Positions 15,942 to 25,218 of a stretch of DNA of 64,000 nt are shown in pieces (the stretch's first letter is position 1; the number at the start of each line of letters is the position of its first letter). A program made the translations under genes and the position numbers. This DNA comes from Neotamlana sedimentorum. GTDB taxonomy: Bacteria; Bacteroidota; Bacteroidia; Flavobacteriales; Flavobacteriaceae. The DNA is taken from the NCBI RefSeq assembly GCF_000943565.1, contig NZ_JTDW01000005.1, forward strand, positions 248,001-312,000, given 5' to 3'. The notes under the pieces are model-generated. The model had not been told where the DNA came from. It made no database searches and was given only the letters and a program-made list of their open reading frames with translations.

Positions 15942-17273
15942 TTGAAACTATTTAAACCCTTTTACATACAACCACGCTTTTTTTACGCCGGAATAGCAAT
16001 TGTAGTTTTATTTACTGCAAGCTATTTTATTCCGGCGCTATTTAATGTTGCTCAACTATTAATTTTAGCCTTAGTTGTATTGTTTGCTTTAGATATTTTA
16101 ATAGTTTTTATAGGAAAAAACAAAATTGAAGCCACTCGAGAATTGCCCGATAAATTCTCGAATGGCGACAATAATTCCGTAATCTTAAACATAAGTAACT
16201 ACTACCCTTTTACAATTAATTTAGAGATTATTGATGAAATACCAGAGCAATTTCAAGTACGCGACTTTAAATTAAAAGATAGCATTGCTTCGCGAAAAAC
16301 AAAAACCATAAACTACCAATTAAAGCCAACCGAACGTGGCGAATATAAATTTGGCAGTTTAAATGTTTACGCGTCTTCAGCATTAAAAATTGTAGCCAAA
16401 CGCTACACATTTAATGCCGATGCTATGGTGCCAACCTACCCTAGTTTTAAACAGTTAAAAAAGTTTGAGCTTTTAAATATTAATAAAAACTCCTTTGAAT
16501 ATGGCCTAAAAAAAGTACGTCGCTTGGGTCATTCTATGGAATTCGAGCAAATAAAAGAATATGTTTTAGGCGACGATTTACGCACTATAAACTGGAAAGC
16601 TACGGCAAAAAAAAACCAATTGATGGTAAACCAGTTTCAAGACGAAAAATCACAACCTGTTTATTCCATTATCGATAAAGGACGTATTATGAAAATGCCT
16701 TTTAACGGTTTAAGCCTTTTAGATTATGCCATAAATGCCGCTTTAGTTATTAGCAATGTCGTTTTAAAAAAGCAAGACAAAGCGGGTATGTTTTCATTTT
16801 CTAAAAAAACAGAAAACGTGGTAGTTGCAGAACGCAGAAATTCGCAAATGCAACTTATTTTAGAATCGCTTTACAACGTGAAAACCGACTATTTTGAAAC
16901 CGATTTTAGCCGATTATACACCAACCTAAAAAAACATGTTAAGCAACGTAGTTTGCTTTTAATGTATACCAATTTTGAAACACTTGATGGTTTAGAGCGT
17001 CAATTACCTTATTTAAAAGCCATTGCTAAAAGTCACTTACTCGTGGTAATCTTCTTTAAAAATACCGCGTTAAATGAACTTATTAACAACAAAGCCGAAA
17101 CTGTTGAGCAAGTTTACGATAAAGTTATTGCCGAAAAATTCGATTTCGAAAAACGTCTTATTGTAAACGAACTAAAAAAATATGGTATTCATTCCATTTT
17201 AACTTCTCCTGAACACTTAACCATTAATACCATCAACAAGTATTTAGAAGTTAAAGCACGTGGTTTACTATAA
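15942..17273 (+). CDS. DUF58 (von Willebrand A-like) protein of MoxR cluster
   Basis: A 443-residue protein that starts with a TTG and has two N-terminal membrane helices (residues about 12-60). The DUF58 signature follows at about residues 195-235: RRLGHSMEFEQIKEYVLGDD, then RTINWKATAKKNQLMVNQFQ. The C-terminal part has the alpha/beta look of a von Willebrand A domain, but the usual metal-site DxSxS is replaced by IIDKGRIM, so metal binding is doubtful. DUF58 proteins are the regular partners of MoxR ATPases. The gene closes the cluster. Confidence 0.88.
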   Translation: MKLFKPFYIQPRFFYAGIAIVVLFTASYFIPALFNVAQLLILALVVLFALDILIVFIGKNKIEATRELPDKFSNGDNNSVILNISNYYPFTINLEIIDEIPEQFQVRDFKLKDSIASRKTKTINYQLKPTERGEYKFGSLNVYASSALKIVAKRYTFNADAMVPTYPSFKQLKKFELLNINKNSFEYGLKKVRRLGHSMEFEQIKEYVLGDDLRTINWKATAKKNQLMVNQFQDEKSQPVYSIIDKGRIMKMPFNGLSLLDYAINAALVISNVVLKKQDKAGMFSFSKKTENVVVAERRNSQMQLILESLYNVKTDYFETDFSRLYTNLKKHVKQRSLLLMYTNFETLDGLERQLPYLKAIAKSHLLVVIFFKNTALNELINNKAETVEQVYDKVIAEKFDFEKRLIVNELKKYGIHSILTSPEHLTINTINKYLEVKARGLL

Positions 17274-17380
17274 AATTCACAATTCAGCATATAATTTCTA
17301 CAATTGAGTCATTGTAATTATTATACACTGGTTTTCTATTAGATATTTGAAGTGTAAAACAACATAAATCACTTTAAATC

Positions 17381-17806
17381 ATGAAAACACTAACATCTAT
17401 CATCGTATTAACATTATCTGTATTTTTTGGAAACGCTCAAGAATCAGAAGAAAAAGGCCAAACCATTACCGTTACTATTGAAAATATAATGAACAATAAC
17501 GGTCAAGTTTTACTTACGCTACACAATGAAGCTACGTTTATGAAAGCTGCTCCTTTAAAATCGGAAAACAGTGAAATTAAAGATGGAAAAGTATCTATTA
17601 CATTTAAAAATATAACACCAGGAACTTACGCTATAATAGCCTTACACGACGCAAATAACAATAACCGAATGGATTTTGCAGATAGCGGCATGCCAAAAGA
17701 ATCTTTTGCTGTATCAAACAATCCGGTGCTTTATGGGCCACCACAATTCGCTCAAGCTAAATTTAATGTAACTAGCGAAAACATTGAAATGAAACTTATG
17801 TTTTAA
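17381..17806 (+). CDS. DUF2141 domain secreted protein
   Basis: A 141-residue protein with a signal peptide (MKTLTSIIVLTLSVFFGNAQ) and one DUF2141 domain. The family pattern is clear: a beta-rich TITVTIENIMNNNGQVLLTL, KDGKVSITFKNITPGTYAII, ALHDANNNNRMD and GMPKESFAVSNN. It is probably periplasmic or surface exposed, with unknown function. Its stop codon overlaps the last codon of the convergent barrel gene by 4 bases. Confidence 0.85.
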   Translation: MKTLTSIIVLTLSVFFGNAQESEEKGQTITVTIENIMNNNGQVLLTLHNEATFMKAAPLKSENSEIKDGKVSITFKNITPGTYAIIALHDANNNNRMDFADSGMPKESFAVSNNPVLYGPPQFAQAKFNVTSENIEMKLMF

Positions 17807-19038
17807 TTATATTTTGCTTTATTAAACCAACTACCAATAAAACTTAAATTTAAAGTAAGTTTATGGTAATTTTCCTTAACTAAACCATTGTTTACTGTAC
17901 CTTCGGTTCCGTAGGAGTAAGCAATGTTTAGTTTAGACAAATCTGATAAAGGTAAACCTAAACCTGCCGATACGAAATAACTATCAATCGTGTTATCGCT
18001 AATATTTAAAAATCCGGTATTGTAATTAAAACCAAAACGATAATCTACATTGCTCCAATAACTTTTTCTAGGCGATGGGTTATATTCGGCTCCAAAGGCA
18101 TAAATACTTTGGTCGGTATAAGTTTCTTTGTTTATCGATTGGTCGGTATCGTTCCATTTAAGTTTAGTAAAATCGAAACTAGTAGTCAGGTTCTTATTTA
18201 AGGTTGAAGTTATACCGAAACCATAGGTTAAAGGCAACTCAAAATCGTCCAAACTATAAGATTCTTCATCATCTATAACAATATAAGTTCCGCTACTTAA
18301 AGTGGTGTTAGAGCTTCTGGTTTGGTCTCCGCTTAAATTTGTTGGCAATTCAACAATTCCGCCAAGGTTAATATTTAAATTCTCGCGATTAATAATATTG
18401 TATTGTAAACCCGTTTTAAGTTTAAATCCTTGATATCTGTTTTCATCAACAATGTTTACAAGCGACTCGTAAAATAAACTGCTTTCTTGTTTAATCGAAC
18501 CAAAAATATAAGTAAAGTCGGCTCCAAAAGATAGTTTTTTAGTAATATCGATACCACCGGCAAGATATAATTTAGTTAAACCTCCTGAGCCTGTTACTCT
18601 CGAAGTGTAGGTTTGATTACTACCTTCAATATATCTTTCAATATCGATATCGTATCCTACTTTGGTATAAGGCAAAAGTCCAAAACTTAAACCTATATTT
18701 TTATTAATAGGAAAAGCCATTACAACATGAGAAATATTAAAATCTGTGGTGTTTTCAGATAAATTATCGGTTTCTATGGTAGAATACATGCCATTTACAC
18801 CAAATTCATACAAAAACGTTTTAGGCTCAATACCACTTAAACTAGCTGGATTAAATAAATTAATTTCGGCCGATTTATTTTGCGCAATACCTGTATTTCC
18901 TAATCCGGTTAAACCTCCTGTGGCGGTTTTATTTTCAACACCTAAACCAAAAATAGAATAAGGCGTACTCGTATCGTTTTGTGCAAAAGAAAAGTTGGTT
19001 ATTAGTACCATAACCAACATGATTTTTAATATTTTCAT
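17803..19038 (-). CDS. Outer-membrane beta-barrel protein, FadL/OmpP1-like
   Basis: A 411-residue protein with a signal peptide (MLVMVLITNFSFAQ) and alternating hydrophobic strands to the C-terminus, as in outer-membrane barrels. The opening after cleavage (YSIFGLGVENKTATGGLTGL, then NPASLSGIEP) matches the plug region of FadL-type transporters in flavobacteria. It follows the DUF4270 gene by 10 bases on the same strand, so the two are probably one transcript. The ligand is unknown. Its end overlaps the convergent DUF2141 gene. Confidence 0.8.
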   Translation of the reverse strand: MKILKIMLVMVLITNFSFAQNDTSTPYSIFGLGVENKTATGGLTGLGNTGIAQNKSAEINLFNPASLSGIEPKTFLYEFGVNGMYSTIETDNLSENTTDFNISHVVMAFPINKNIGLSFGLLPYTKVGYDIDIERYIEGSNQTYTSRVTGSGGLTKLYLAGGIDITKKLSFGADFTYIFGSIKQESSLFYESLVNIVDENRYQGFKLKTGLQYNIINRENLNINLGGIVELPTNLSGDQTRSSNTTLSSGTYIVIDDEESYSLDDFELPLTYGFGITSTLNKNLTTSFDFTKLKWNDTDQSINKETYTDQSIYAFGAEYNPSPRKSYWSNVDYRFGFNYNTGFLNISDNTIDSYFVSAGLGLPLSDLSKLNIAYSYGTEGTVNNGLVKENYHKLTLNLSFIGSWFNKAKYN

Positions 19039-19048
19039 TTAAATAATT

Positions 19049-20386
19049 TTAATAATTTAAGTAAGTAACCGCAAGGTTTATGTTGGGATGCCCATCATCA
19101 TCCACAGTTTTTATAACCACATTATCTACAATTTTATCATAGTCGGCAAACTGAATCATTAAGGCGTAATTTAAATCGGTTTCTGAACCTAAAACAGTTT
19201 GTACAAACCCGCTCATATCCACTGTATAATAGGTGTTTTGGTTAAACTCGTCGTCGTTTCCAGAAAGCACTGCATACGCGGTATTACCATCAATATCCGT
19301 AAGCTGAGTAACGATTCGGTTTTTATGATCGACAACATAAACATTAAAACTATCAGGCAGCTCACTTTTTGTATCGTTATCAATTATTTCGGGGTAAAAT
19401 GTTAATTCGGCTTTTAAAACATTACTATTATCAGATATTGCATTTAAATCGCGAAGTGTAGGTATTTCAATTCTAGCACAAATACCAGCACCAGCTTGGG
19501 TATAAATTTTATCGTCGGTATCTTCACTAGAAATTATAGTTTCAGAATCCTCAAAGTAATTAATTAAAGTACTTTCTAAATCAGCATCAATGGCATTAAA
19601 TTGATCGGCTGCACTACTTATATAAAAATTAAATTGTTTATCGTTATCGGAGCTTGTATCATCGGTATCTTCAGTATAAAAAATTCGCATTCCAGAATTA
19701 TCATCAATAGTTACATCCGAAGTAAACTTAAACCCTAAAACATGAGCGTTTGCAGTAGTATCTGGAATTACTGTTAGTCCATATAAATACTGGAAAAACT
19801 CATCGGATGTATTAATTTCGTCATCTCGAATTTGTTCAAATATTTCTAAACCCAAGTTATAATCTAAAGGAATATAAACAGAGTCAGTTGTGGTATTAGG
19901 TCTTGGAATAAACGAGACTTCACCTAAAGGTTCGGCATCGTAGCTAAGTTTTGAGAGATTATAAAACGCGTAAGCATCATCGTCTGGCTCAAAATATTCG
20001 GTTACTCGGTGTACTCTATAAGTTTGCAGTTTGGTGGTATCGCCATGATAATAGTTATCGTAATGCAAAACAAGCCCAATAGAATCGTAAACGGCATCGT
20101 CGCTAATCGAAAAGCTAGAATTATTAAGCTGAAAATACGATTGTGCTTTAATTTGCCCAAAATTATCGTCGTACTCACTCCCTATTAAAATTCTACTAGA
20201 ACTAGAAGTAATAAGTGAATCTAGCCTAAAAGTTCCTGCTTTTATACTAAACGAATCTATTATTTTAATATTAATATCACTGTCAATAAAATTGGTTCCA
20301 ACAGGGTAGTTACTTACTTCTTCAGAACATGAAAGCGCTAATAAAAAAATAAAGCAGCTCACTAAAAATAATCTCATATATCGCAT
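19049..20386 (-). CDS. DUF4270 domain lipoprotein
   Basis: A 445-residue lipoprotein (lipobox LLALSC, Cys20 with the first Met). The DUF4270 pattern runs through the whole length: VGTNFIDSDINIKIIDSFSI, RILIGSEYDDNFGQIKAQSY and FKFTSDVTIDDNSGMRIFY. The start could be Met1 or Met4; both give the same signal peptide. It lies directly upstream of the barrel gene on the - strand, and a Kelch lipoprotein diverges from it, a grouping that suggests a surface-exposed assembly. Function is unknown. Confidence 0.85.
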   Translation of the reverse strand: MRYMRLFLVSCFIFLLALSCSEEVSNYPVGTNFIDSDINIKIIDSFSIKAGTFRLDSLITSSSSRILIGSEYDDNFGQIKAQSYFQLNNSSFSISDDAVYDSIGLVLHYDNYYHGDTTKLQTYRVHRVTEYFEPDDDAYAFYNLSKLSYDAEPLGEVSFIPRPNTTTDSVYIPLDYNLGLEIFEQIRDDEINTSDEFFQYLYGLTVIPDTTANAHVLGFKFTSDVTIDDNSGMRIFYTEDTDDTSSDNDKQFNFYISSAADQFNAIDADLESTLINYFEDSETIISSEDTDDKIYTQAGAGICARIEIPTLRDLNAISDNSNVLKAELTFYPEIIDNDTKSELPDSFNVYVVDHKNRIVTQLTDIDGNTAYAVLSGNDDEFNQNTYYTVDMSGFVQTVLGSETDLNYALMIQFADYDKIVDNVVIKTVDDDGHPNINLAVTYLNY

Positions 20387-20586
20387 TTTTTGGGCAAATC
20401 TAAATGCTAAGTAAGTTCCAATATGTAGTAATAGATTAATAATAGTATTTTATAGACGAGTATGTAAAACTTATGTTAAAATGTTAAAATAGAGTTAATT
20501 ACATTGTTCGTAGTGTATTTAAACACAGTCATAGACAAAAACATGCAATTGGTATATTTTGTATGATTTTAAAATTTGTTTGAATC

Positions 20587-20594
20587 TAGTTTTG
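20587..20594 (+). promoter_or_regulatory. Possible -7 box (TAGTTTTG) for Kelch gene
   Basis: TAGTTTTG fits the Bacteroidetes TAnnTTTG -7 consensus and lies 48 bases before the Kelch start. The nearest TTTG upstream is 25 bases away, longer than the usual 19-21, so this is tentative. The 255-base gap (20387-20641) holds no gene. Confidence 0.35.
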
Positions 20595-20641
20595 TGAAAA
20601 ATTAATCATTCAAAAAAAGAAATAAACATAAATTAATACGT

Positions 20642-21625
20642 ATGAAATTGACAAAAAAATACCATGTAATATGCCTATTTGTAATGGCTTTATTAACTGT
20701 TAGTTGTAATAATGACGATGACTCCGATGAATATGGAAACTGGGTAGAAAGTTCTACATTCGATGGTGATTCTAGAGGAAATGCAGTTAGTTTTACAATT
20801 GGCGATAAAGGTTATTTAATAACTGGACACGACGGTGATGATTATTTAAATGATACATGGGAATATAATTCTGAGTTCGATTACTGGGTAAAACGTGCCG
20901 ATTTTCCTGGAAACGCACGAAGTGGTGCTGTTGGTTTTGCATTAAATGGTAAAGGTTACATTGGTACTGGTTACGATGGTTTTGACGAGCTAAACGATTT
21001 TTGGGAATACGATCCTGATACCAACCAATGGGCACAAAAGGCCGATTTTATTGGTTCTCCAAGATTTGGTGCCATAGGTTTCTCGGTAAACGGTTACGGT
21101 TATATTGGTACAGGTGATGACGGTAGCGAGCAAAAAGATTTTTACAAATACGATGCTACTACAGATACTTGGGAACAACTTGTAGGTTTTGGTGGAGAAA
21201 AACGTAAAGATGCCGCTGTTTTTGTTATTAACGATGTGGCCTATATTGGTACAGGAACCAATGATGGCGCTGTAGAATACGATTTTTATTCTTTTGATGG
21301 TACAACTTGGACAAAGTTAACCGATTTAGATGACGACGATTTAGATGAAGATATTGTTTTTTACAGTAGTGCTGGTTTTGCCTTAAATGGTAAAGGTTAT
21401 TTAGCTACAGGATTACAAGGAGCTGTTTCTAACGAATGTTGGGAGTACGATCCTTCAACAGATAGTTGGGATGAAATGCCAAACTTTGAAGGTTCTTCGA
21501 GACAAGATGCTTCGGCATTCTCGTTCGATAGTAAAGCTTACGTTTTAATGGGACGAAGTGGAAATTATTACTTCGACGATGTTTGGGAATTTAGACCAGA
21601 CGAATTAGAAAACGAAGATGATTAA
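20642..21625 (+). CDS. Kelch-repeat lipoprotein
   Basis: A 327-residue lipoprotein (lipobox ALLTVSC, Cys22) followed by an acidic linker and about six Kelch blades of 45-50 residues. Each blade shows the pattern RxGAVGFxxNGKGYIGTGxD-WEYDPxTxxW, for example KGYIGTGYDGFDELNDFWEY. The repeats should form a beta-propeller on the cell surface or in the periplasm, a fold used for protein or sugar binding. It diverges from the DUF4270/barrel pair, and such pairings recur in Bacteroidetes. No catalytic residues can be seen. Confidence 0.88.
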   Translation: MKLTKKYHVICLFVMALLTVSCNNDDDSDEYGNWVESSTFDGDSRGNAVSFTIGDKGYLITGHDGDDYLNDTWEYNSEFDYWVKRADFPGNARSGAVGFALNGKGYIGTGYDGFDELNDFWEYDPDTNQWAQKADFIGSPRFGAIGFSVNGYGYIGTGDDGSEQKDFYKYDATTDTWEQLVGFGGEKRKDAAVFVINDVAYIGTGTNDGAVEYDFYSFDGTTWTKLTDLDDDDLDEDIVFYSSAGFALNGKGYLATGLQGAVSNECWEYDPSTDSWDEMPNFEGSSRQDASAFSFDSKAYVLMGRSGNYYFDDVWEFRPDELENEDD

Positions 21626-21650
21626 TTGATTAATAGAGTTTTTTTAGCAA

Positions 21651-21703
21651 GAGGCTGAGTATTGGTAACTATTAAATAATTACCTTACTCGGCCTTATTT
21701 TTT
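21651..21703 (+). terminator. Rho-independent terminator after Kelch gene
   Basis: An imperfect stem pairs GAGGCTGAGTATTGGTAA with TTACCTTACTCGGCCTT and is followed by a T-rich run at 21697-21703. It lies 25 bases after the Kelch stop. Confidence 0.7.
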
Positions 21704-21773
21704 ATGCATAATAACATTATTTTATGTCCAAGTTAAAATTGTTACTCTTACTTTTGCTTTAACTAAATTTATT

Positions 21774-22829
21774 TTGAATAATTTTAAAAAAATACCGCCA
21801 ATTGTGATCCATGTTTTATTATGGACGTTTTTTTTAATAATAAGTGCTTCTCAAATATATTACAGAATTGGTAGTATTCCTCAAGATTTTATTGTTAGGT
21901 CGTTAACTTTAATTCTGGCCTTTTACCTTAACTTTAATTTACTCGTGCCTTATTTGTTACTAAACAAAAAAATACCACTATACTTTTTGGTTTTATTGGC
22001 ATTCAGTTTTTTTTTCAGTTTTATATTACACGAATTTCTACCACGACCATTCGATACACCACCAAACTTTAATGGCGGTAATTTCCCAAAACTACCTCCA
22101 CCGGAAAATCACGGGCCTTTATTTTTAAATTTTAGAGGATTTTTTCCTTCTGGAGGTTTATTGTTGTTAATTTTCACATTAAGTACAAGTATAAAACTAG
22201 GCTTGGAGTGGTTTAAATCTGAAAATAAAAGAGTCGCCATAGAATCGGAAAAGGTAAACTCCGAATTATCATTCTTAAAGGCTCAACTTAACCCGCATTT
22301 CTTATTTAATTCGTTAAATAGTATTTACTCGCTAGCTCATAAGCAATCAAAAGACACTACCAATGCAATTGTTATTTTATCCGATTTAATGCGATACATG
22401 ATTTATGAAACCAATAAAGATCTTGTTCCGTTAGAAAAAGAGATAGAATACATTAAAAACTATGTGTCGTTGCAACTGCTACGTCTAAAGGATTCTAGCA
22501 ACGTAAAACTTAATATTCATGGTAATTTAAAGTTTAGTATCGAGCCACTTTTGCTTATTTCGTTTATTGAAAATGCGTTTAAATACGGAACAGATTTTAC
22601 GGGAAAAACCAATGTAAATATAAAAATTACTATCGACGAAGAATTGTTAACATTCAACGTGTTTAATTCTGTAACCCATCAACAACCTAAAACAAAAGAT
22701 TCGGGTGTTGGTTTAGAAAACATAAAAAACAGATTAAAATTACTGTACCCAAATCAGCATAACATAAATATAAAAAACGAAAAAAATAGTTACGAAGTAA
22801 ACCTCACTTTAAAATTAAAAACGCTATGA
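21774..22829 (+). CDS. LytS-type sensor histidine kinase
   Basis: A 351-residue kinase starting at a TTG. Four hydrophobic segments occupy about the first 150 residues (for example VIHVLLWTFFLIISASQIYY), including a proline-rich loop around FDTPPNFNGGNFPKLPPPEN. The His_kinase domain has the phospho-acceptor motif FLKAQLNPHFLFNSLNSIY, and the ATP-binding part has IEPLLLISFIENAFKYG and GVGLENIKNRL. It phosphorylates the LytTR regulator encoded by the next gene, whose start overlaps its stop by 4 bases (ATGA). The signal sensed is unknown. Confidence 0.92.
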   Translation: MNNFKKIPPIVIHVLLWTFFLIISASQIYYRIGSIPQDFIVRSLTLILAFYLNFNLLVPYLLLNKKIPLYFLVLLAFSFFFSFILHEFLPRPFDTPPNFNGGNFPKLPPPENHGPLFLNFRGFFPSGGLLLLIFTLSTSIKLGLEWFKSENKRVAIESEKVNSELSFLKAQLNPHFLFNSLNSIYSLAHKQSKDTTNAIVILSDLMRYMIYETNKDLVPLEKEIEYIKNYVSLQLLRLKDSSNVKLNIHGNLKFSIEPLLLISFIENAFKYGTDFTGKTNVNIKITIDEELLTFNVFNSVTHQQPKTKDSGVGLENIKNRLKLLYPNQHNINIKNEKNSYEVNLTLKLKTL

Positions 22830-23539
22830 TTTCTTGTATAATAATAGATGATGAACCTTTAGCTCTAGAACTTTTAGAAGATTTTATATCTAAAATTGAA
22901 TTTCTAGATTTAGTTGCATCTTGCTCTAACGGTTTTGAAGCTACCAACATTTTACGCAACAACAAAGTAGATTTAATTTTTACAGATATTGAAATGCCAA
23001 ATTTTTCGGGAATCGATATTATAAAATCCCTCGATTATAATCCGCATTTTATTTTTACAACCGCATATTCTCATTACGCTGTTGAGGGTTTTAACTTAAA
23101 CGCCATAGACTATTTAGTTAAGCCTATACCGTTTCATAGATTTTTAAAATCGGCCACACGAGCTCAAAGTATAATTGATAATGAGAAACAAGAACCAACA
23201 GTTTTAAAAATAGAAAAACAACCAACAGAGCAAGATTTTATTTTTGTAAAATCGGAATACGAAAACCTAAAAGTAAACATAAACGATATTAAATATATTG
23301 AAGGTTTAAAAGATTATATAAAGATTTATACCAATAAAGATAAACCCATTTTAACCTTAAATAGTCTTAAAAACTTCGAAGAAAAACTTAGCCATAATTT
23401 TATTCGTGTGCACAAATCGTATATCGTGTCGTTAAATCACATTCATTCTGTACAACGAAATCGTATTATAATAGACGAAAAATGGATTCCTATTGGCGTT
23501 AGTTATAAAACCGAATTTTTAAAACGCATAGATTTTTAA
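22826..23539 (+). CDS. LytTR-family response regulator
   Basis: A 237-residue response regulator. The receiver domain has the acidic pair IIDDEP (residues 6-11), the phospho-acceptor Asp in DLIFTDIEMPN, the Thr in FIFTTAYSH and the Lys in YLVKPIPF. The C-terminal LytTR DNA-binding domain covers about residues 135-235 (FIFVKSEYENLKVNINDIKY, FIRVHKSYIVSLNHI). It is translationally coupled to the kinase upstream. Target genes cannot be inferred. Confidence 0.93.
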   Translation: MISCIIIDDEPLALELLEDFISKIEFLDLVASCSNGFEATNILRNNKVDLIFTDIEMPNFSGIDIIKSLDYNPHFIFTTAYSHYAVEGFNLNAIDYLVKPIPFHRFLKSATRAQSIIDNEKQEPTVLKIEKQPTEQDFIFVKSEYENLKVNINDIKYIEGLKDYIKIYTNKDKPILTLNSLKNFEEKLSHNFIRVHKSYIVSLNHIHSVQRNRIIIDEKWIPIGVSYKTEFLKRIDF

Positions 23540-23541
23540 AT

Positions 23542-23584
23542 AAAAACGCAGCCAAACTTAAAGTAAGTAAGGCCGCGTTTTTCT
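23542..23584 (+). terminator. Rho-independent terminator after LytTR gene
   Basis: AAAAACGC (23542-23549) pairs with GCGTTTTT (23575-23582), with extra partial pairing inside (AGCC/GGCC), and the T-run follows. It closes the two-component operon and may also act for the convergent dps gene. Confidence 0.75.
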
Positions 23585-23622
23585 GCTATTAACAAGGTTC
23601 TCTTTTTCTTAGCTCTTTTTTT

Positions 23623-24093
23623 TTAGCTTAACCAAGCTTTCATCATCCAAACAGTTTTTTCTTGTTCGGTAATAAAATCACTCATCATAGAGTTTGTTCC
23701 TTCATCGTTGGCATCACCCGATTTATCTAAAATATCGCGTTCAATTTTTAATAATTCGGTTAATGATTCTACAATTAACTGCACTGCCTTTTCATCTTGT
23801 GAAATGTTTTTTCCAACAGGTACTTTTCCATGAGATGTATAATCTTCAAAAGTATGTAAAGGTGTTTCTCCTAAGGTTAAAATGCGCTCAGCAATTTCAT
23901 CTACTTTTACGTTTGCATCGGTATAAAGCTCTTCAAACTTTGCGTGTAAATCGAAAAAACGTTTTCCTTTTATGTTCCAGTGAATACCTCTTAAATTTTG
24001 ATAATAAATTTGAAAGTTTGCTAACAAATCATTTAAATCGTTAGCTAAATCTTTTGCTTTTTCTGGATTTAATCCTATACTATTTAGTGTCAT
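23623..24093 (-). CDS. dps: Dps-family DNA-binding ferritin-like protein
   Basis: A 156-residue Dps protein, which forms dodecamers that oxidise Fe2+ with hydrogen peroxide and store iron. The ferroxidase residues are visible in YYQNLRGIHWNIKG (His), FFDLHAKFEELYTD (His/Glu) and VDEIAERILTLGETP (Asp/Glu). It diverges from the oxyR gene, with 105 bases between the two start codons. Dps under OxyR control is well known in Bacteroidetes, so peroxide induction is likely. Confidence 0.93.
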   Translation of the reverse strand: MTLNSIGLNPEKAKDLANDLNDLLANFQIYYQNLRGIHWNIKGKRFFDLHAKFEELYTDANVKVDEIAERILTLGETPLHTFEDYTSHGKVPVGKNISQDEKAVQLIVESLTELLKIERDILDKSGDANDEGTNSMMSDFITEQEKTVWMMKAWLS

Positions 24094-24198
24094 CTTTATG
24101 TTATGTTTTAATTTATTACAAATTTATCTTATAATAAACTATGAATTCAATAAGTTTTATTGATAGTTTTTATATTTTTATAGCCTAAATTGATTAAC

Positions 24199-25140
24199 AT
24201 GACAATTACACAATTATATTACGTTTTAGCAGTTGCCGAAAACCAAAATTTCACCAAAGCAGCTGAAAAATGTTTTGTAACACAACCTACTTTAAGTATG
24301 CAAATACAAAAACTTGAAGACGAGCTGGATGTACAAATATTTGATAGAAGTAAAAAGCCTATTGAGCTTACCGATGTTGGTAAAAAAATAGTTATTCAGG
24401 CAAGAAATATAGTAAACGAATCGTATAGAATTCAAGATATTGTAGATCAACAAAAAGGTTTTATTGGTGGCGAGTTTAAACTTGGTATTATTCCAACGGT
24501 TATGCCCACGCTTTTACCCATGTTTTTAAAAGCTTTTATAAAAAAACATCCTAAAGTAAAACTTAAAATTGAAGAACTTACCACCGAAGAAATAATTACC
24601 CGTATTAACGATGGCCATTTAGATGCCGCCATTGCTGCAACACCACTTGAAGTAGACACTATAAAAGAACGCGCCTTATTTTACGAACCATTTGTATGTT
24701 ACATTCCTCAAGGCCACAGGTTGCATGGTAAAAATAATATTGATATTGCCCACCTCGATATAGATGATATGCTTTTACTTGAAGACGGCCATTGTTTTAG
24801 AGAAGGTGTTATAAATTTATGTAAGGCTTTTAAAGACCATACAGATGATGAATTCCAGTTAGAAAGCGGAAGTATTGAAACGTTAATAAAGCTATCTAAC
24901 GAAGGCTTAGGCATGACACTTCTGCCCTATTTACACACTTTAGATATGCGTGAGAATGAAAAGAAAAACCTGCATTATTTTAAAGAACCATCGCCAGCAC
25001 GCGAAGTGAGTATTATTTTTCACAAAAGCGAGCTTAAAATGCAAATAATTGAATCGCTACAAGATGTTATTGCTGGTATTATAAGAGGAGCAATTGCTTT
25101 TCAAGATGTAAAAATTATTAGTCCTATTCATAAAAAGTAA
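24199..25140 (+). CDS. oxyR: OxyR, LysR-type peroxide-sensing regulator
   Basis: A 313-residue LysR-type regulator. The helix-turn-helix lies at the N-terminus (NFTKAAEKCFVTQPTLSMQI) and the sensor domain after about residue 88. The redox cysteines are Cys199 and Cys208 in GHCFREGVINLC, exactly the positions of the E. coli OxyR disulfide pair when the ATG at 24199 (MTITQLYYVLAVAENQNF) is used. This supports that start over the TTG at 24190. The protein should form a disulfide on contact with hydrogen peroxide and then activate antioxidant genes, probably including the divergent dps. Confidence 0.95.
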   Translation: MTITQLYYVLAVAENQNFTKAAEKCFVTQPTLSMQIQKLEDELDVQIFDRSKKPIELTDVGKKIVIQARNIVNESYRIQDIVDQQKGFIGGEFKLGIIPTVMPTLLPMFLKAFIKKHPKVKLKIEELTTEEIITRINDGHLDAAIAATPLEVDTIKERALFYEPFVCYIPQGHRLHGKNNIDIAHLDIDDMLLLEDGHCFREGVINLCKAFKDHTDDEFQLESGSIETLIKLSNEGLGMTLLPYLHTLDMRENEKKNLHYFKEPSPAREVSIIFHKSELKMQIIESLQDVIAGIIRGAIAFQDVKIISPIHKK

Positions 25141-25157
25141 CGGACGAGATAAAAAAA

Positions 25158-25207
25158 AAGCCGCGAAAACACCAGTATTTTATAGTTGTTTTCGTGGCTT
25201 TTTTTTA
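25158..25207 (+). terminator. Bidirectional terminator between oxyR and barrel gene
   Basis: AAGCCGCGAAAACA (from 25158) pairs with TGTTTTCGTGGCTT (to 25200). It is flanked by an A-run on the left and a T-run on the right, so it can stop transcription from both sides. Confidence 0.85.
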
Positions 25208-25218
25208 TTTGATTCTTA

